Assembly (NCBI RefSeq): GCF_003318165.1
Contig: NZ_QOCB01000115.1
Coordinates: 1-64,000 of the forward strand
Direction: 5' to 3'
Length of the DNA stretch: 64,000 nucleotides
Source: Psychromonas sp. B3M02
GTDB taxonomy: Bacteria; Pseudomonadota; Gammaproteobacteria; Enterobacterales; Psychromonadaceae
The notes below the pieces were generated by a model. It was not told the origin of the DNA, did not search any database, and saw nothing but the letters and a program-made list of their open reading frames with translations. Shown here piece by piece: positions 45,051 to 55,067 of this stretch; within the stretch, counting starts at the first letter, position 1, and the number at the start of each line of letters is the position of its first letter. The translations under genes were made by a program, and so were the position numbers.

Positions 45051-45075
45051 AAAAAAAGGGACTCAATGAGTCCCT
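45051..45075 (-). terminator. serA terminator
   Basis: GGGACTCA / TGAGTCCC form an 8-bp stem. On the minus strand it is followed by seven Ts, 22 bases after the serA stop. Confidence 0.85.
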
Positions 45076-45096
45076 ATGTAATAGGTTATTCGGCGC

Positions 45097-46326
45097 TTAG
45101 TTTAATAAACGTGCGCGGATAGTACCTTCAATTTGTTTCAGTTTTTCTAATGCTGTATCTGCATCTTCACTGTTTACATCAATAACTACGTAACCAATAT
45201 TTTCATTCGTTTGTAAGTATTGTGCTGCGATGTTGATGTCGTTGTCAGCAAACGCCAAGTTGATCTTAGTTAAGATACCTGGTTGGTTACGGTGAATATG
45301 TAGTAGACGGCTTGCACCTTTATGTGCTGGTAAAGAGACTTCAGGGAAGTTCTTAGAAGACAATGTTGAACCGTTATCAGAGTACTTAACCAGTTTACCC
45401 GCTACTTCGTAACCGATATTTTCTTGTGCTTCTTGCGTACTACCACCAACGTGTGGCGTTAGGATCACGTTATCAAATTCACGTAGAGGAGATTCAAACT
45501 CTTCTGTGTTTGATTTTGGCTCAGTTGGGAATACATCAACCGCTGCGCCCGCTAATTTTTTGCTACGTAATGCATCACAAAGTGCAGGGATGTCAACAAC
45601 AGTACCACGTGCAGCATTCATGAATATCGCACCATCTTTCATTTGTGCGAATTCTTCAGCACCCATCATATTCTTTGTTGAATCAACTTCAGGTACGTGC
45701 AAGCTAACAACATCTGATTTAGCTAATAACTCTTTCATGCTTGCTACTTGCGTTGCATTACCTAATGTCAGTTTGTTTTCAATGTCGTAGAAAGAAACAT
45801 TAAAACCTAAACCTTCAGCAAGAATACCAAACTGTGTACCGATATGACCGTAACCGATAATACCTAGATTTTTACCACGCGCTTCGTATGATGCAGTTGC
45901 AGACTTATCCCACTCACCACGGTGAGCTTTAGCGTTACGCTCTGGAACACCACGTAATAATAGTAATGCTTGACCAAGTACTAATTCAGCAACACTACGT
46001 GTATTAGAGAAAGGCGCGTTAAATACAGCAACACCTTTTGCTTGTGCTGCGTCTAGATCCACTTGGTTAGTACCGATACAGAAACAACCGATAGCCACTA
46101 GTTTCTCTGCTGCTGCTAATACTTTTGCATTTAGGTTAGAGCGAGAACGGATACCGATGAAATGTACGTCTTTAATTTTTTCAATTAAATCTTCTTCACT
46201 TAATGAAGTCTTAATACTTTCAATGTTTGTGTAACCCGCATCAGTGAATGTTGCCACTGAACTAGGGTGTAAACCTTCTAGTAGAAGAACTTTAATTTTA
46301 TCTTTATTGAGTGAATACTTAGTCAT
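45097..46326 (-). CDS. serA: D-3-phosphoglycerate dehydrogenase
   Basis: A 409-residue enzyme for the first step of serine biosynthesis. NAD fold GIIGYGHIGTQFGILAE (~155), catalytic Arg in NAARGTVVDI (~240), Glu in VDVFPTEP, His in LTPHVGGSTQ (~292), and a C-terminal ACT domain (LHIHRNQPGILTKINLAF) that binds serine for feedback inhibition. The length matches E. coli SerA. AAGGA precedes the ATG. It lies downstream of rpiA on the same strand. Confidence 0.97.
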   Translation of the reverse strand: MTKYSLNKDKIKVLLLEGLHPSSVATFTDAGYTNIESIKTSLSEEDLIEKIKDVHFIGIRSRSNLNAKVLAAAEKLVAIGCFCIGTNQVDLDAAQAKGVAVFNAPFSNTRSVAELVLGQALLLLRGVPERNAKAHRGEWDKSATASYEARGKNLGIIGYGHIGTQFGILAEGLGFNVSFYDIENKLTLGNATQVASMKELLAKSDVVSLHVPEVDSTKNMMGAEEFAQMKDGAIFMNAARGTVVDIPALCDALRSKKLAGAAVDVFPTEPKSNTEEFESPLREFDNVILTPHVGGSTQEAQENIGYEVAGKLVKYSDNGSTLSSKNFPEVSLPAHKGASRLLHIHRNQPGILTKINLAFADNDINIAAQYLQTNENIGYVVIDVNSEDADTALEKLKQIEGTIRARLLN

Positions 46327-46535
46327 TGTATTTCCTTGAGCCTTATTTAAAGGTGAATGGACAATTTTGCGAATAATTTTAGTGCGCGTAAAATAGCAAA
46401 AATAGTCGTCATTGTGAATCTGAGAGTGCTGTTTCCTATATGCTAAAATGAAACAACTTATTACTGACGACTGTTGTGCGATTACGCTAGATTGACTCTC
46501 ACTGTATTGAATCTAGCCGAGAGCCAACTTTACAT

Positions 46536-47192
46536 TTATTTTAAGGTATCTACACCGCTATCTGTACCAACGAGTACCACGTTAGCTGCGCGGTTTGCGA
46601 ATAAACCATTCGTTACAACACCAACAATTGAATTGATTTGGTTTTCTAACGTTAATGGTTCAGCAATTTTAAGATTATATACATCTAAAATAACATTACC
46701 GTTATCTGTTACTACGCCTTCACGGTATACCGGGTCACCGCCTAATTTAACTAATTCACGTGCAACGTAACTACGCGCCATTGGAATCACTTCAACAGGT
46801 AGCGGAAATTCACCCAGAATATCGACATTTTTAGTATCATCGACGATACAAATAAACTTATCAGCAACGGCTGATACTATTTTTTCACGTGTTAATGCAG
46901 CACCACCACCTTTAATCATGTGGTTGTATGGGTTAATTTCATCTGCCCCATCAACATAGATGCTCAACTCTGACACTTCATTAAGGTCGAACACTTCAAT
47001 GCCAAACCCTTTTAATTTTTCAGTGGACGCTTCTGAACTGGATACTGCACCAACAATGTCGTTTTTGATGGTTGCTAATGCATCAATAAAATGATTAACC
47101 GTTGAACCTGTACCAACACCGACAATGGTATCTTTTTCTACATATTCTAGGGCTGCATAAGCGGCTGCTTTTTTCTTGTCGTCTTGCGTCAT
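46536..47192 (-). CDS. rpiA: Ribose-5-phosphate isomerase A
   Basis: A 218-residue enzyme interconverting ribose 5-phosphate and ribulose 5-phosphate. [16 protein letters not shown] (~25-40), [38 protein letters not shown] (Asp/Glu/Lys active site, ~82-104) and VDTLK at the end are all as in E. coli RpiA. AGGA precedes the ATG. The rpiA–serA neighbourhood is conserved in gammaproteobacteria. Confidence 0.97.
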   Translation of the reverse strand: MTQDDKKKAAAYAALEYVEKDTIVGVGTGSTVNHFIDALATIKNDIVGAVSSSEASTEKLKGFGIEVFDLNEVSELSIYVDGADEINPYNHMIKGGGAALTREKIVSAVADKFICIVDDTKNVDILGEFPLPVEVIPMARSYVARELVKLGGDPVYREGVVTDNGNVILDVYNLKIAEPLTLENQINSIVGVVTNGLFANRAANVVLVGTDSGVDTLK

Positions 47193-47304
47193 GACTTTTA
47201 ATCCTGTTCTGTGAGAGTGAGTCTTGAAAGTGGCGCGATTATACCCTTAATTACGCTGTTAATTTAAGCTAAATTTATGAAAAACCGTGAATTAATTGTG
47301 GGGT

Positions 47305-47961
47305 TTATTTTTTGTCTGAAAAAAGTAAATGTTGTTGCGGTGTTATTATCTCTGGTAAGGGCACATCCCAAGCTGCAATGGGCAATGATTTTACGCATTG
47401 ACAGTCATGTGCTAAACCGATTGGATAAGGCCCTGATTGGTCTGTAAACCAAGGGGCTAACAGACGATCATAATAACCACCGCCCATACCAATACGGTTA
47501 CCTTGTGTATCAAAGGCAACTAAAGGTGTGCATACAATATCTAATTTCTCAGCGGGGAAAATTTCAGGGTGCTCTGCAAGGTGAGTTAACTGTTCAGGAG
47601 CTTGATTAAATAAGCTAGCCAGTTTGGGCTCTTTGATACCATAGCGGTTGATGATCATCTCTGTATCTGCTTGATAAGCTAAAAAGAATAAATGGCCTGT
47701 TTGCGTTGGATGCACCATAGGTAAATAGACTTGTTTACCTTGTTGCCAACACCACTCAATAAACGGTGTTAGGTCTATCTCTCCATCATAAGCTAAGGTC
47801 ACTGAAATATGTTGCGCTTGTGCAATACGAGTATGTTGTTGCAAACGTAAAAATAAATCGGCAGAGGCAATTTGTTGCTGTTCTTCACTTAATGCTTTTC
47901 GTGCTTGGCGCACGGTTTTTCGAATCTTGTCACGCTGAGAAGTAATAATAACCGTCACCAA
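47305..47961 (-). CDS. fau: 5-formyltetrahydrofolate cyclo-ligase
   Basis: A ~218-residue ATP-dependent enzyme converting 5-formyl-THF to 5,10-methenyl-THF. RDKIRKTVRQARKALSEEQQ at the N terminus, VYLPMVHP in the middle and the phosphate loop GMGGGYYDRLL (~173) identify it. The start is unclear: TTG at 47961 or the next codon GTG, neither with a strong ribosome site. It lies downstream of the 6S RNA gene, the classic ssrS–ygfA arrangement, so it is probably read through from ssrS. Confidence 0.92.
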   Translation of the reverse strand: MVTVIITSQRDKIRKTVRQARKALSEEQQQIASADLFLRLQQHTRIAQAQHISVTLAYDGEIDLTPFIEWCWQQGKQVYLPMVHPTQTGHLFFLAYQADTEMIINRYGIKEPKLASLFNQAPEQLTHLAEHPEIFPAEKLDIVCTPLVAFDTQGNRIGMGGGYYDRLLAPWFTDQSGPYPIGLAHDCQCVKSLPIAAWDVPLPEIITPQQHLLFSDKK

Positions 47962-48142
47962 TAAGTTGTGTTGAGATAGCTAATACTTTATCAACAATAC
48001 AGTTATACACACAACCAAAGAGATTGATTAAATTCAGTGTGGGAAAATTTATATAGGGATGTTTTTAGGGACGTAAAATACTGAATTTGAAACGCTGAGT
48101 TATTGTTATAAAAACAATGAAAAAATCAACTGGAAATGAGTT

Positions 48143-48322
48143 AACCCAAGGATACCGCTGTTGACTGTGACCTTGAACCCGAAGGTCAAGGTGGTGTATC
48201 AGTGCTTACCGCAGGTTTCTCGATACTAGTCGAGTTTACACAATAGTAATCAACCTAATTCACCAGGGTAATACTTATCGGCTCAGGGACTTAGTCAAGA
48301 TTAACGGGTACCCGAGGGTTAA
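48143..48322 (-). ncRNA. ssrS: 6S RNA
   Basis: On the minus strand the ~180-nt transcript opens with AACCCTCGGGTACC and ends GGTATCCTTGGGTT, which pair as the closing stem. It contains the conserved TCCCTGAGCCGATA and CACCTTGACCTTCGGGTTCA hairpin segments known from 6S RNA. It lies between zapA and fau, the canonical place. 6S RNA binds sigma-70 RNA polymerase in stationary phase. Confidence 0.9.
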
Positions 48323-48483
48323 ATAAACTGTACCTACTTTAATTGGGTTTTTAAAGGCTTTTTAAGAAAAAATGGGAAGTTTGTGACTGCTTGATGTTTT
48401 TTTACACACAATATTTACCACGCTAATTAATGGCGTTATTTTGTGTACGATCTTTGCTTGATAACTAGACTTAAGGAGTAGGC

Positions 48484-48558
48484 TTGGGAAAATGGTTTAT
48501 GTTTCAATTCTTTGTCTTTCATTTGCTATTTTTCATTAAAATTAGCCGACTAACTTAA
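48484..48558 (+). CDS. Possible 24-residue hydrophobic peptide
   Basis: A TTG-started frame with AAGGAG five bases upstream reads MGKWFMFQFFVFHLLFFIKI and four more residues. The strong ribosome site and one-helix composition resemble small membrane peptides, but the length makes chance possible. An imperfect inverted repeat (TACACACAATA / TATTTTGTGTA, roughly 48405-48450) lies upstream. Confidence 0.25.
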   Translation: MGKWFMFQFFVFHLLFFIKISRLT

Positions 48559-48560
48559 GG

Positions 48561-48620
48561 ACGATTAAGAGGTATTAAGAGGTATTAAGAGGTATTAAGA
48601 GTGATTAAGTGGAATTAAAA
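48561..48620. repeat. 10-bp tandem repeat (about six units)
   Basis: Three exact GGTATTAAGA units (48571-48600) are flanked by related units ACGATTAAGA, GTGATTAAGT and GGAATTAAAA. The period equals about one DNA helical turn. It lies between zapA and the 6S RNA gene. Confidence 0.85.
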
Positions 48621-48734
48621 TAAAAATTGTTATAAATACCGAAACCGTTAATTTTTTATGTTAAGTGGTGTCGGTATGTTTTTAAGGCTGGATATAAAAC
48701 CAAATGAATAAGGCGTTATTAATTCTGTGTGAGA

Positions 48735-49037
48735 TTACTCTTCGCTTGTAGGTGTTTTATCTAAAGCACCATTAATTGCATCTTGTAATTGTTGAATACG
48801 GTTATTTAATTGGTCTGTCTGTGCTTGCATTTCTGCTTTGATCGTATTGAGTTGATGGCGATAGTTTAATGCAGCCATCACCACTAATTGATCATTACGT
48901 AGATGTCTGGTGTTGCTTTTCATCTCTTTAAGATGCTCATCAACTTGAGCAACAGTCCCTAGCAGGTTGTCTTGCTCACCGTCAGGGCAGCCGATTTTAT
49001 ACTGTTGGCCTAAAATAGTGATATCAAGATGTGCCAT
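48735..49037 (-). CDS. zapA: Cell division protein ZapA
   Basis: A 100-residue protein that cross-links FtsZ filaments at the Z ring. The N-terminal domain (LDITILGQQYKIGCPDGEQDNLLGTV-type) is followed by a C-terminal coiled coil (~55-95, ITIKAE..QTDQLNNRIQQLQDA-like heptads). Its position beside ygfB (divergent) and ssrS–fau downstream is the standard gammaproteobacterial order. Confidence 0.95.
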   Translation of the reverse strand: MAHLDITILGQQYKIGCPDGEQDNLLGTVAQVDEHLKEMKSNTRHLRNDQLVVMAALNYRHQLNTIKAEMQAQTDQLNNRIQQLQDAINGALDKTPTSEE

Positions 49038-49197
49038 AATGCCCCCGTTAAATTGATTAAATAAGGGAGTGGTCTGTTTCCCTAAAAAAAATGTTGTATT
49101 GTGCGCGAACTATATCGACCTAGCTATCAAGTTTCAAGTACTTACTGGCGACGAGATCCCGTGGATGATAGAATAAGTTAACTATCTTTCGTTTATT

Positions 49198-49779
49198 ATG
49201 AGTGTCGCTATGAATTCTGCTGTATTACCAAGTTTTGATAAAATTTCGCAAGCCCTTGAACAGGCGGAGCTATTCACTAATGCCGCGGAGACCCATGGGG
49301 TACTATCTGGCTTTGTATGCGGTGGCATCGCATTGGATGATAAAAGCTGGCAGCCATTGTTTAATGATGTGGTGAATGAAGGGATGGGGTTACCCTCTGA
49401 GCTGAAAAAACTGATCGCTGAAATCTACGCTGACGTAGTAAAACAATGTACAGATGATGGACTAGGATTTCATTTATTACTTCCAGCGGACGATAAACCC
49501 TTAGATGAGCGTGCAGAAGCAATGGCGCAATGGGCTCAAGGTTTTTTAGTTGGTTTTGGTATGGTGCAACAGTCTCTGAATCAAGCATCGGAAGATGTTC
49601 AAGAAGTGATTCGTGATATTCGCGATATTTCTCAACTATCTCTTGATTTCGAACAAGAAGATGAAGAGTCAGAAATTGCATTTACAGAAATTGTTGAGTA
49701 CCTTCGAGTGAGTGCGATGTTATGTTTTAATACTTTTTCTCGTCAAACATCGTCACCTGTTTCTAACACACTGCATTAA
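49198..49779 (+). CDS. ygfB: YgfB/UPF0149 family protein
   Basis: A 193-residue, mostly helical protein of the UPF0149 family. Conserved segments include ETHGVLSGFVCGG (~31-43), WAQGFLVGFGM (~109) and TEIVEYLRVSAMLCF (~167). YgfB-type proteins have been linked to regulation in Pseudomonas, but the molecular role here is unknown. An ATG at 49210 is an alternative start with slightly better spacing to GAGTG. It is first of ygfB–pepP–ubiH–ubiI; pepP begins 11 bases later. Confidence 0.92.
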   Translation: MSVAMNSAVLPSFDKISQALEQAELFTNAAETHGVLSGFVCGGIALDDKSWQPLFNDVVNEGMGLPSELKKLIAEIYADVVKQCTDDGLGFHLLLPADDKPLDERAEAMAQWAQGFLVGFGMVQQSLNQASEDVQEVIRDIRDISQLSLDFEQEDEESEIAFTEIVEYLRVSAMLCFNTFSRQTSSPVSNTLH

Positions 49780-49790
49780 TCTGAGAGCTT

Positions 49791-51089
49791 ATGACTGAAT
49801 TTATAAAACGCCGTCAACAATTTGCCGATAGCATGCTAGATAACAGCATGGCTATTTTCCCTGCTAATCAAGAACTAACCCGAAGCAATGATACTGAATT
49901 CCGCTTTCGTCAAAACAGTGATTTCTATTACCTGTGCGGGTTTAATGAACCTGATGCATGCCTGTTATTGATTAAACAAGATGCGCAACTAACCACGGTT
50001 TTATTTAATCGTAAAAAAGATAAAACAGCTGAGATTTGGCATGGTTACCGTATGGGACAAGCTGAGGCAATTAACACTCTCGCAGTTGATCAAGCTTATG
50101 TTATCGATGAATTCGAAAGTAAATTAAGTGAGCTGTTGGTAGGCATTGAAAATTTATATTACCCAACGTTAAGCGGTTTTGCTTTAGACCAGTCTTTAGA
50201 AAAAGTACTAAATGGATTGCGTAGTCAATCTCGTAGTGGCGTGATCAGTACTAATCAATTTTTAGATTGGCGACCTGCTTTACATGAGATGCGTTTATTT
50301 AAGAGTGAAGCTGAGCAAGCGATAATGCGTAAAGCCGGTGTAATATCAGCATTAGGTCATGTTCGTGCCATGCAACAGTGCCAACCTGGTATGTTTGAGT
50401 TTCAACTACAATTAGAAGTGGAATACGAGTTTGCACGTCAAGGTACACGTGATGTAGCTTATAACAGCATTGTTGCTGGCGGTAATAACGCTTGTATCTT
50501 ACATTACACGGAAAATGACCAAGTATTACAAGATGGCGATTTGGTATTAATTGATGCCGGTGCTGAATATCAGGGCTATGCAGGTGATATCACTCGTACT
50601 TTTCCTGTGAATGGCCGTTTCTCTGAAGAGCAAGCAACTATTTACCAGTTAGTATTAGACTGCCAGTTATTAGCTTTAGCGTTGGTTAAACCTGGGATTA
50701 GTGTCTTAGAGATCAATCAACAGGTTGTGACTAAAATGACTGAAGATTTATTAGCGTTAGGACTGTTAAAAGGCGATTTAAGCAGTTTGCTTGAAGAACA
50801 AGCTTATCGCGCTTTTTACATGCATGGTTTAGGGCATCCTATCGGTTTAGATGTGCATGATGTGGGCAATACTGGCACCATTAAATCGCCGCGCGCGCTA
50901 CAAGCCGGCATGGCTATTACCATTGAGCCTGGTTTATATATTAGCCAAGATGCAGATGTTGATGACCGCTGGAAAGGTATTGGTGTACGTATCGAAGATG
51001 ATGTCATTGTGACAGAGACTGGCTGTGAAATTTTAACGTCTGCTGTGCCAAAAGAGATTAAAGCAATTGAAGCGTTAATGAATGGCTAA
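49791..51089 (+). CDS. pepP: Xaa-Pro aminopeptidase P
   Basis: A 432-residue metallopeptidase removing N-terminal residues before proline. The N-terminal creatinase-like domain (FRQNSDFYYLCGFNEPDA) is followed by the pita-bread domain. Metal ligands are in LIDAGAEYQGYAGDITRTF (two Asp), HGLGHPIGLDVHD (His), ITIEPGLY (Glu) and GVRIEDDVIV (Glu). Its end overlaps ubiH by 8 bases. Operon position is as in E. coli. Confidence 0.96.
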   Translation: MTEFIKRRQQFADSMLDNSMAIFPANQELTRSNDTEFRFRQNSDFYYLCGFNEPDACLLLIKQDAQLTTVLFNRKKDKTAEIWHGYRMGQAEAINTLAVDQAYVIDEFESKLSELLVGIENLYYPTLSGFALDQSLEKVLNGLRSQSRSGVISTNQFLDWRPALHEMRLFKSEAEQAIMRKAGVISALGHVRAMQQCQPGMFEFQLQLEVEYEFARQGTRDVAYNSIVAGGNNACILHYTENDQVLQDGDLVLIDAGAEYQGYAGDITRTFPVNGRFSEEQATIYQLVLDCQLLALALVKPGISVLEINQQVVTKMTEDLLALGLLKGDLSSLLEEQAYRAFYMHGLGHPIGLDVHDVGNTGTIKSPRALQAGMAITIEPGLYISQDADVDDRWKGIGVRIEDDVIVTETGCEILTSAVPKEIKAIEALMNG

Positions 51090-52353
51090 ATTATCTCAAC
51101 CACATCTACCAATACTTGATACGGCAGAGCCGCTTGACGCTATCATCTACGATGTAGTGATTGTCGGGGCGGGGATGTCGGGGTCGTTATTAGCGCTAAC
51201 CTTGTTAACGCAAAACCCACAATTGAAGGTCTTGTTATTAGACGAAAATGCACAACGTCTAGAGTCCACACAAGAGAAAGAGTTTGAGTACCACCCCAGT
51301 TTCGATGCGCGTTGCATTGCATTAAATGCTGGCTCTGTTGATATTTTAAGTGGTTTATCTTTATGGGGGGATATTAAAGCCCATGCTCAGCCGATTGAAA
51401 GCATTCAAGTTTCAGATAAGGGCTACTTTGGTGGTGCTGAGTTAACACCTGAATTATCAGGAGAGGCTTTTGGCTATGTGGTGGAGTTACGTCGCGTAGG
51501 TAAAGTTCTGTCACGTACATTAGCGGCTTTTTCCTCTTTAACTACTTTACATCAAGTCAAATTAACAGACTTAAATCAACAACCCGAGCTGATCCAATGT
51601 GTTTTGGATAATGGCCAAACGGTGAGTGCAAAATTATGTGTTGGGGCCGATGGCTGCCATAGTCAGGTGCGAAAATTAGCGCGTATTAGTAGTAGCTTGT
51701 CTGACTATCAGCGCAGTGCGATTATTTGTAATGTGCGATGTAATAAAGTCCACAAAAATATCGCCTATGAACGCTTTACTAAAAGTGGGCCGATCGCTTT
51801 GTTGCCACTTACGGATAACCGTTTCTCATTAGTGTATTGTGTTGAGAAACAGCAAGCGGAACAGATTGCTGATCTATCTGACAGTGAGTTCTTAGCGCAA
51901 TTACAGAAAAAGTTTGGTTATCGTGCAGGATTATTTGAGCAAACTGGTAAGCGTGATATCTATCCTTTAAATCTATTAAAAACCACTAAACCACTTTCTC
52001 ATCGCACTGTTTGTATTGGTAATGCGGCGCATAGTTTACATCCTGTGGCTGGGCAAGGTTTTAACTTAGGGTTAAGAGATCTGTTTGTACTTGCGACTAT
52101 TATTGCTGCGTCTGATGATGTTGGATCGTTTTCCATGCTAAATGATTATTGGCAATGTCGTGAAAAAGATCACCACAGTACAATTTGGATGACCGATAGC
52201 CTAGTGCGTATCTTTAGTAACCATTATCCAATGTTAAGTATTCCTCGTAACATTGGTCTAAAAGCAATGAATCTTTTTCCATTTTTATCTACGCCTATTA
52301 TCGAACAGTCTAAAGGGCAGTTTGATTTGTTTAACAGAGAGAAATTATCATGA
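51082..52353 (+). CDS. ubiH: 2-octaprenyl-6-methoxyphenol hydroxylase
   Basis: A 423-residue FAD monooxygenase of ubiquinone biosynthesis. The FAD motif IVGAGMSGSLLALTL is at ~residue 27, the DG motif GADGCHSQVRKLA ~residue 190 and the second FAD motif CIGNAAHSLHPVAGQGFNLGLRD ~residue 311. The GNAA form, rather than GDAA, is characteristic of UbiH versus UbiI. It overlaps pepP by 8 bases and ubiI by 4, so it is translationally coupled. Confidence 0.94.
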   Translation: MAKLSQPHLPILDTAEPLDAIIYDVVIVGAGMSGSLLALTLLTQNPQLKVLLLDENAQRLESTQEKEFEYHPSFDARCIALNAGSVDILSGLSLWGDIKAHAQPIESIQVSDKGYFGGAELTPELSGEAFGYVVELRRVGKVLSRTLAAFSSLTTLHQVKLTDLNQQPELIQCVLDNGQTVSAKLCVGADGCHSQVRKLARISSSLSDYQRSAIICNVRCNKVHKNIAYERFTKSGPIALLPLTDNRFSLVYCVEKQQAEQIADLSDSEFLAQLQKKFGYRAGLFEQTGKRDIYPLNLLKTTKPLSHRTVCIGNAAHSLHPVAGQGFNLGLRDLFVLATIIAASDDVGSFSMLNDYWQCREKDHHSTIWMTDSLVRIFSNHYPMLSIPRNIGLKAMNLFPFLSTPIIEQSKGQFDLFNREKLS

Positions 52354-53567
52354 TGCAATCCTATGATGTCACCATTGTTGGTGGCGGTATGGTTGGCTTA
52401 ACGCTAGCCCGCTGTTTAGCGAATAGCACATTGTCGATTGCGATCATAGAGTCTAAGCAACCTGTTGTATTGACAGCAGAACCTGAAAATCGTGTCAGCG
52501 CATTAAGTTTTGCGAGTAAAACCTTATTTGAAAATTTAGATGTCTGGTCACATTTATCTGCGCAACGCGTTACGCCATACCATCAGATGCAAGTATGGGA
52601 AAAAGACAGTTTTGGAAAAATTGCTTTTGATGCCAAACAGGTTAATCAGTCTGATCTAGGTTATATTGTTGAAAATACTAATCTACAACAAGCTTTGTTA
52701 ACTAGCGTGCAAAAGCAGACGAATGTGAGCTTCTTTTGTCCTGATGCTTTGCAAAATATGGCGATTGGTGACGGCGAAGCTTGGTTAACCTTAGAAAGTG
52801 GCAAACAGCTTACTTCTAAATTAGTGGTGGCTGCCGATGGTGCTAATTCATGGGTACGCCAGCAATTAAATATTCCATTAACCCAGTGGGATTATCAGCA
52901 TAATGCGATTGTTGCTACTATTAAAACTGCAGATCCCCATCAAGCTTGTGCTCGACAAATCTTTACCGCACAAGGGCCGTTAGCCTTTTTACCTCTATAT
53001 GGTCAACACACGAGTTCGATAGTGTGGTCATTACCTCCAGAGCAAGCTAATTTATTGATGGCCTTAGATGATCAAGCTTTCAATCAAGTTTTAGCGCGTA
53101 CCTTTGATAACCGTTTAGGCTTGTGTGAAGTGCAAGGTAAGCGTCATTGTATTCCGTTAACCATGCGCTATGCACGTGACTTTGCAAAACACCGCGTAGC
53201 TTTGATTGGAGATGCAGCACATACAATTCATCCTTTAGCTGGGCAGGGTGTTAACTTGGGGTTACTCGATGCCGCTTGTTTAGCTGAAGAGATCCTCAAA
53301 CAGGTTGAGCAAGGCAGTGATATTGGCTTGTACCAAAACTTGCGCCACTTTGAACGTTGGCGTAAGACTGAAGCGACTGAAATGATTGCTTCAATGGAGT
53401 TATTAAAACAATTGTTCGACGGTGATAATCCAGTTAAAAAAATATTAAGAGATACCGCCTTGTTAATGGCCGATACTATTTCGCCATTAAAAAAACAATT
53501 TATTAAACAAGCAATGGGGGTCAATGGCCATAAACCTGCCATCTGTTTACCTAAAGCGCTTGTTTAA
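52350..53567 (+). CDS. ubiI: 2-octaprenylphenol hydroxylase (UbiI/VisC)
   Basis: A 405-residue FAD monooxygenase that hydroxylates the ubiquinone ring precursor at C5. FAD motifs are IVGGGMVGLTLARCL (~10), VAADGANSWVRQQL (~160) and LIGDAAHTIHPLAGQGVNLGLLD (~287), with the GDAAHTIHP form typical of UbiI. Overlap ATGA with ubiH; a second ATG follows directly. It is the last gene of the ygfB–pepP–ubiH–ubiI set, after which a 156-base spacer leads to fabV. Confidence 0.93.
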   Translation: MMQSYDVTIVGGGMVGLTLARCLANSTLSIAIIESKQPVVLTAEPENRVSALSFASKTLFENLDVWSHLSAQRVTPYHQMQVWEKDSFGKIAFDAKQVNQSDLGYIVENTNLQQALLTSVQKQTNVSFFCPDALQNMAIGDGEAWLTLESGKQLTSKLVVAADGANSWVRQQLNIPLTQWDYQHNAIVATIKTADPHQACARQIFTAQGPLAFLPLYGQHTSSIVWSLPPEQANLLMALDDQAFNQVLARTFDNRLGLCEVQGKRHCIPLTMRYARDFAKHRVALIGDAAHTIHPLAGQGVNLGLLDAACLAEEILKQVEQGSDIGLYQNLRHFERWRKTEATEMIASMELLKQLFDGDNPVKKILRDTALLMADTISPLKKQFIKQAMGVNGHKPAICLPKALV

Positions 53568-53723
53568 AGGCTAAATCATTAACTTGTAACCTTGTTTTTT
53601 GGCATTTGCTAAGAGAACAGGTATATTAGCGATAATTTTACTTACGCCTTTGATTAAATACCTCGTTTATTAATAAAACGAGTCTATGATTGAAGGTTTC
53701 TAATACCATAAGAGCGAAATAAT

Positions 53724-54920
53724 ATGATCATTAAACCAAAGATTCGTGGCTTTATTTGTACGACTACACACCCAACGGGTTGTGAAAAAAACATTCAAGC
53801 ACAAATTGAATACACTAAAGAACAAGGCAAAATTGAAAAAGGCCCTAAACGTGTATTAGTGATTGGTTCTTCTGCTGGTTACGGCATGTCATCACGTATT
53901 GCTGCGGCATACGGTAGTGACGCATCAACGATTGGTGTTTTCTTTGAAAAACCGGCTACTGATCGTAAACCTGGTTCTGCTGGTTGGTACAACAGTGCTG
54001 CTTTTGATAAGCAAGCAAAGGCAGATGGCCTATACGCTAAAAGCGTTAACGGTGATGCATTCTCTAACGAAACTAAACAATTAGTTATCGATACAATCAA
54101 AGCTGACCTAGGTCAAATTGATGCGGTTATCTACTCAGTTGCTGCGCCAGTTCGTAAACTACCTGATACAGGTGAAGTAGTACGTTCAAGCCTAAAACCA
54201 ATTGGTGAGACTTACACATCAACGGCTATCGATACTAACAAAGATACGATCATTGAAGCGTCTGTAGAGCCTGCAACTGAAGAAGAGATTGCTAATACTG
54301 TTACTGTAATGGGTGGACAAGATTGGGAACTTTGGATGAATGCATTAGCAGACGCTGGTGTGTTAGCTGAAGGTGTTAAAACCGTTGCTTACTCTTACAT
54401 CGGTACTGAAATTACCTGGCCAATCTACTGGGATGGTGCATTAGGTAAAGCAAAAATCGATTTAGATCGTGCTTCTACAGCTATCCAAGCACAACTTGAT
54501 TCGCTAGGTGGTGAAGCTTACGTATCAGTACAGAAGAGTGTTGTTACGCAAGCAAGTGCTGCGATCCCTGTTATGCCTTTATACCTATCAATGGTATTTA
54601 GAATCATGAAAGAGAAAGGTTTACATGAAGGTTGTATGGAACAGATTCACCGTCTATTCACGACACAACTATTCAAAGCTGATGGTACTGCGCCAACAAC
54701 TGATGAAGCGCGTCGTCTTCGTCTTGATGATTGGGAATTACGTGATGAAGTACAACAAGCTTGTGCAGAATTATGGCCACAAATCACCACAGAAAACCTG
54801 TTTGACTTGACTGATTACCAAGACTACAAAGATGAGTTTTTACAACTGTTTGGTTTTGGTGTTGACGGTGTTGATTACGAAGCTGATGTGGACACATTGG
54901 TAGAGTTTGATTGCCTATAA
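53724..54920 (+). CDS. fabV: Trans-2-enoyl-ACP reductase FabV
   Basis: A 398-residue NADH-dependent enoyl-ACP reductase for the last step of the fatty-acid elongation cycle. The N terminus ([19 protein letters not shown]) and the cofactor-binding [12 protein letters not shown] (~49) are diagnostic. The FabV Tyr-x8-Lys active site appears as [10 protein letters not shown] (~236-245). FabV is naturally insensitive to triclosan in other bacteria. AAGAG precedes the ATG. A terminator follows at 54948. Confidence 0.96.
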   Translation: MIIKPKIRGFICTTTHPTGCEKNIQAQIEYTKEQGKIEKGPKRVLVIGSSAGYGMSSRIAAAYGSDASTIGVFFEKPATDRKPGSAGWYNSAAFDKQAKADGLYAKSVNGDAFSNETKQLVIDTIKADLGQIDAVIYSVAAPVRKLPDTGEVVRSSLKPIGETYTSTAIDTNKDTIIEASVEPATEEEIANTVTVMGGQDWELWMNALADAGVLAEGVKTVAYSYIGTEITWPIYWDGALGKAKIDLDRASTAIQAQLDSLGGEAYVSVQKSVVTQASAAIPVMPLYLSMVFRIMKEKGLHEGCMEQIHRLFTTQLFKADGTAPTTDEARRLRLDDWELRDEVQQACAELWPQITTENLFDLTDYQDYKDEFLQLFGFGVDGVDYEADVDTLVEFDCL

Positions 54921-54947
54921 TTACTTATTCAATCATTGAATAAATTG

Positions 54948-54981
54948 AAAATGCCCGCTTTATGCGGGTATTTTTTTAGCA
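54948..54981 (+). terminator. fabV terminator
   Basis: AAAATGCCCGC / GCGGGTATTTT with a TTTAT loop and a T-run, 28 bases after the stop. Confidence 0.85.
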
Positions 54982-55067
54982 AAGCGTTAAGCTTTAGTAT
55001 TTGGGAGTAACAAACAGATGACTTTTTTGTTGCAACTTCTCACTAAATAATTAGAATTATGCACCAT

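Noticed and set aside
48571-48600. CRISPR-like array
   Set aside because: Units are 10 bp and directly adjacent without spacers.
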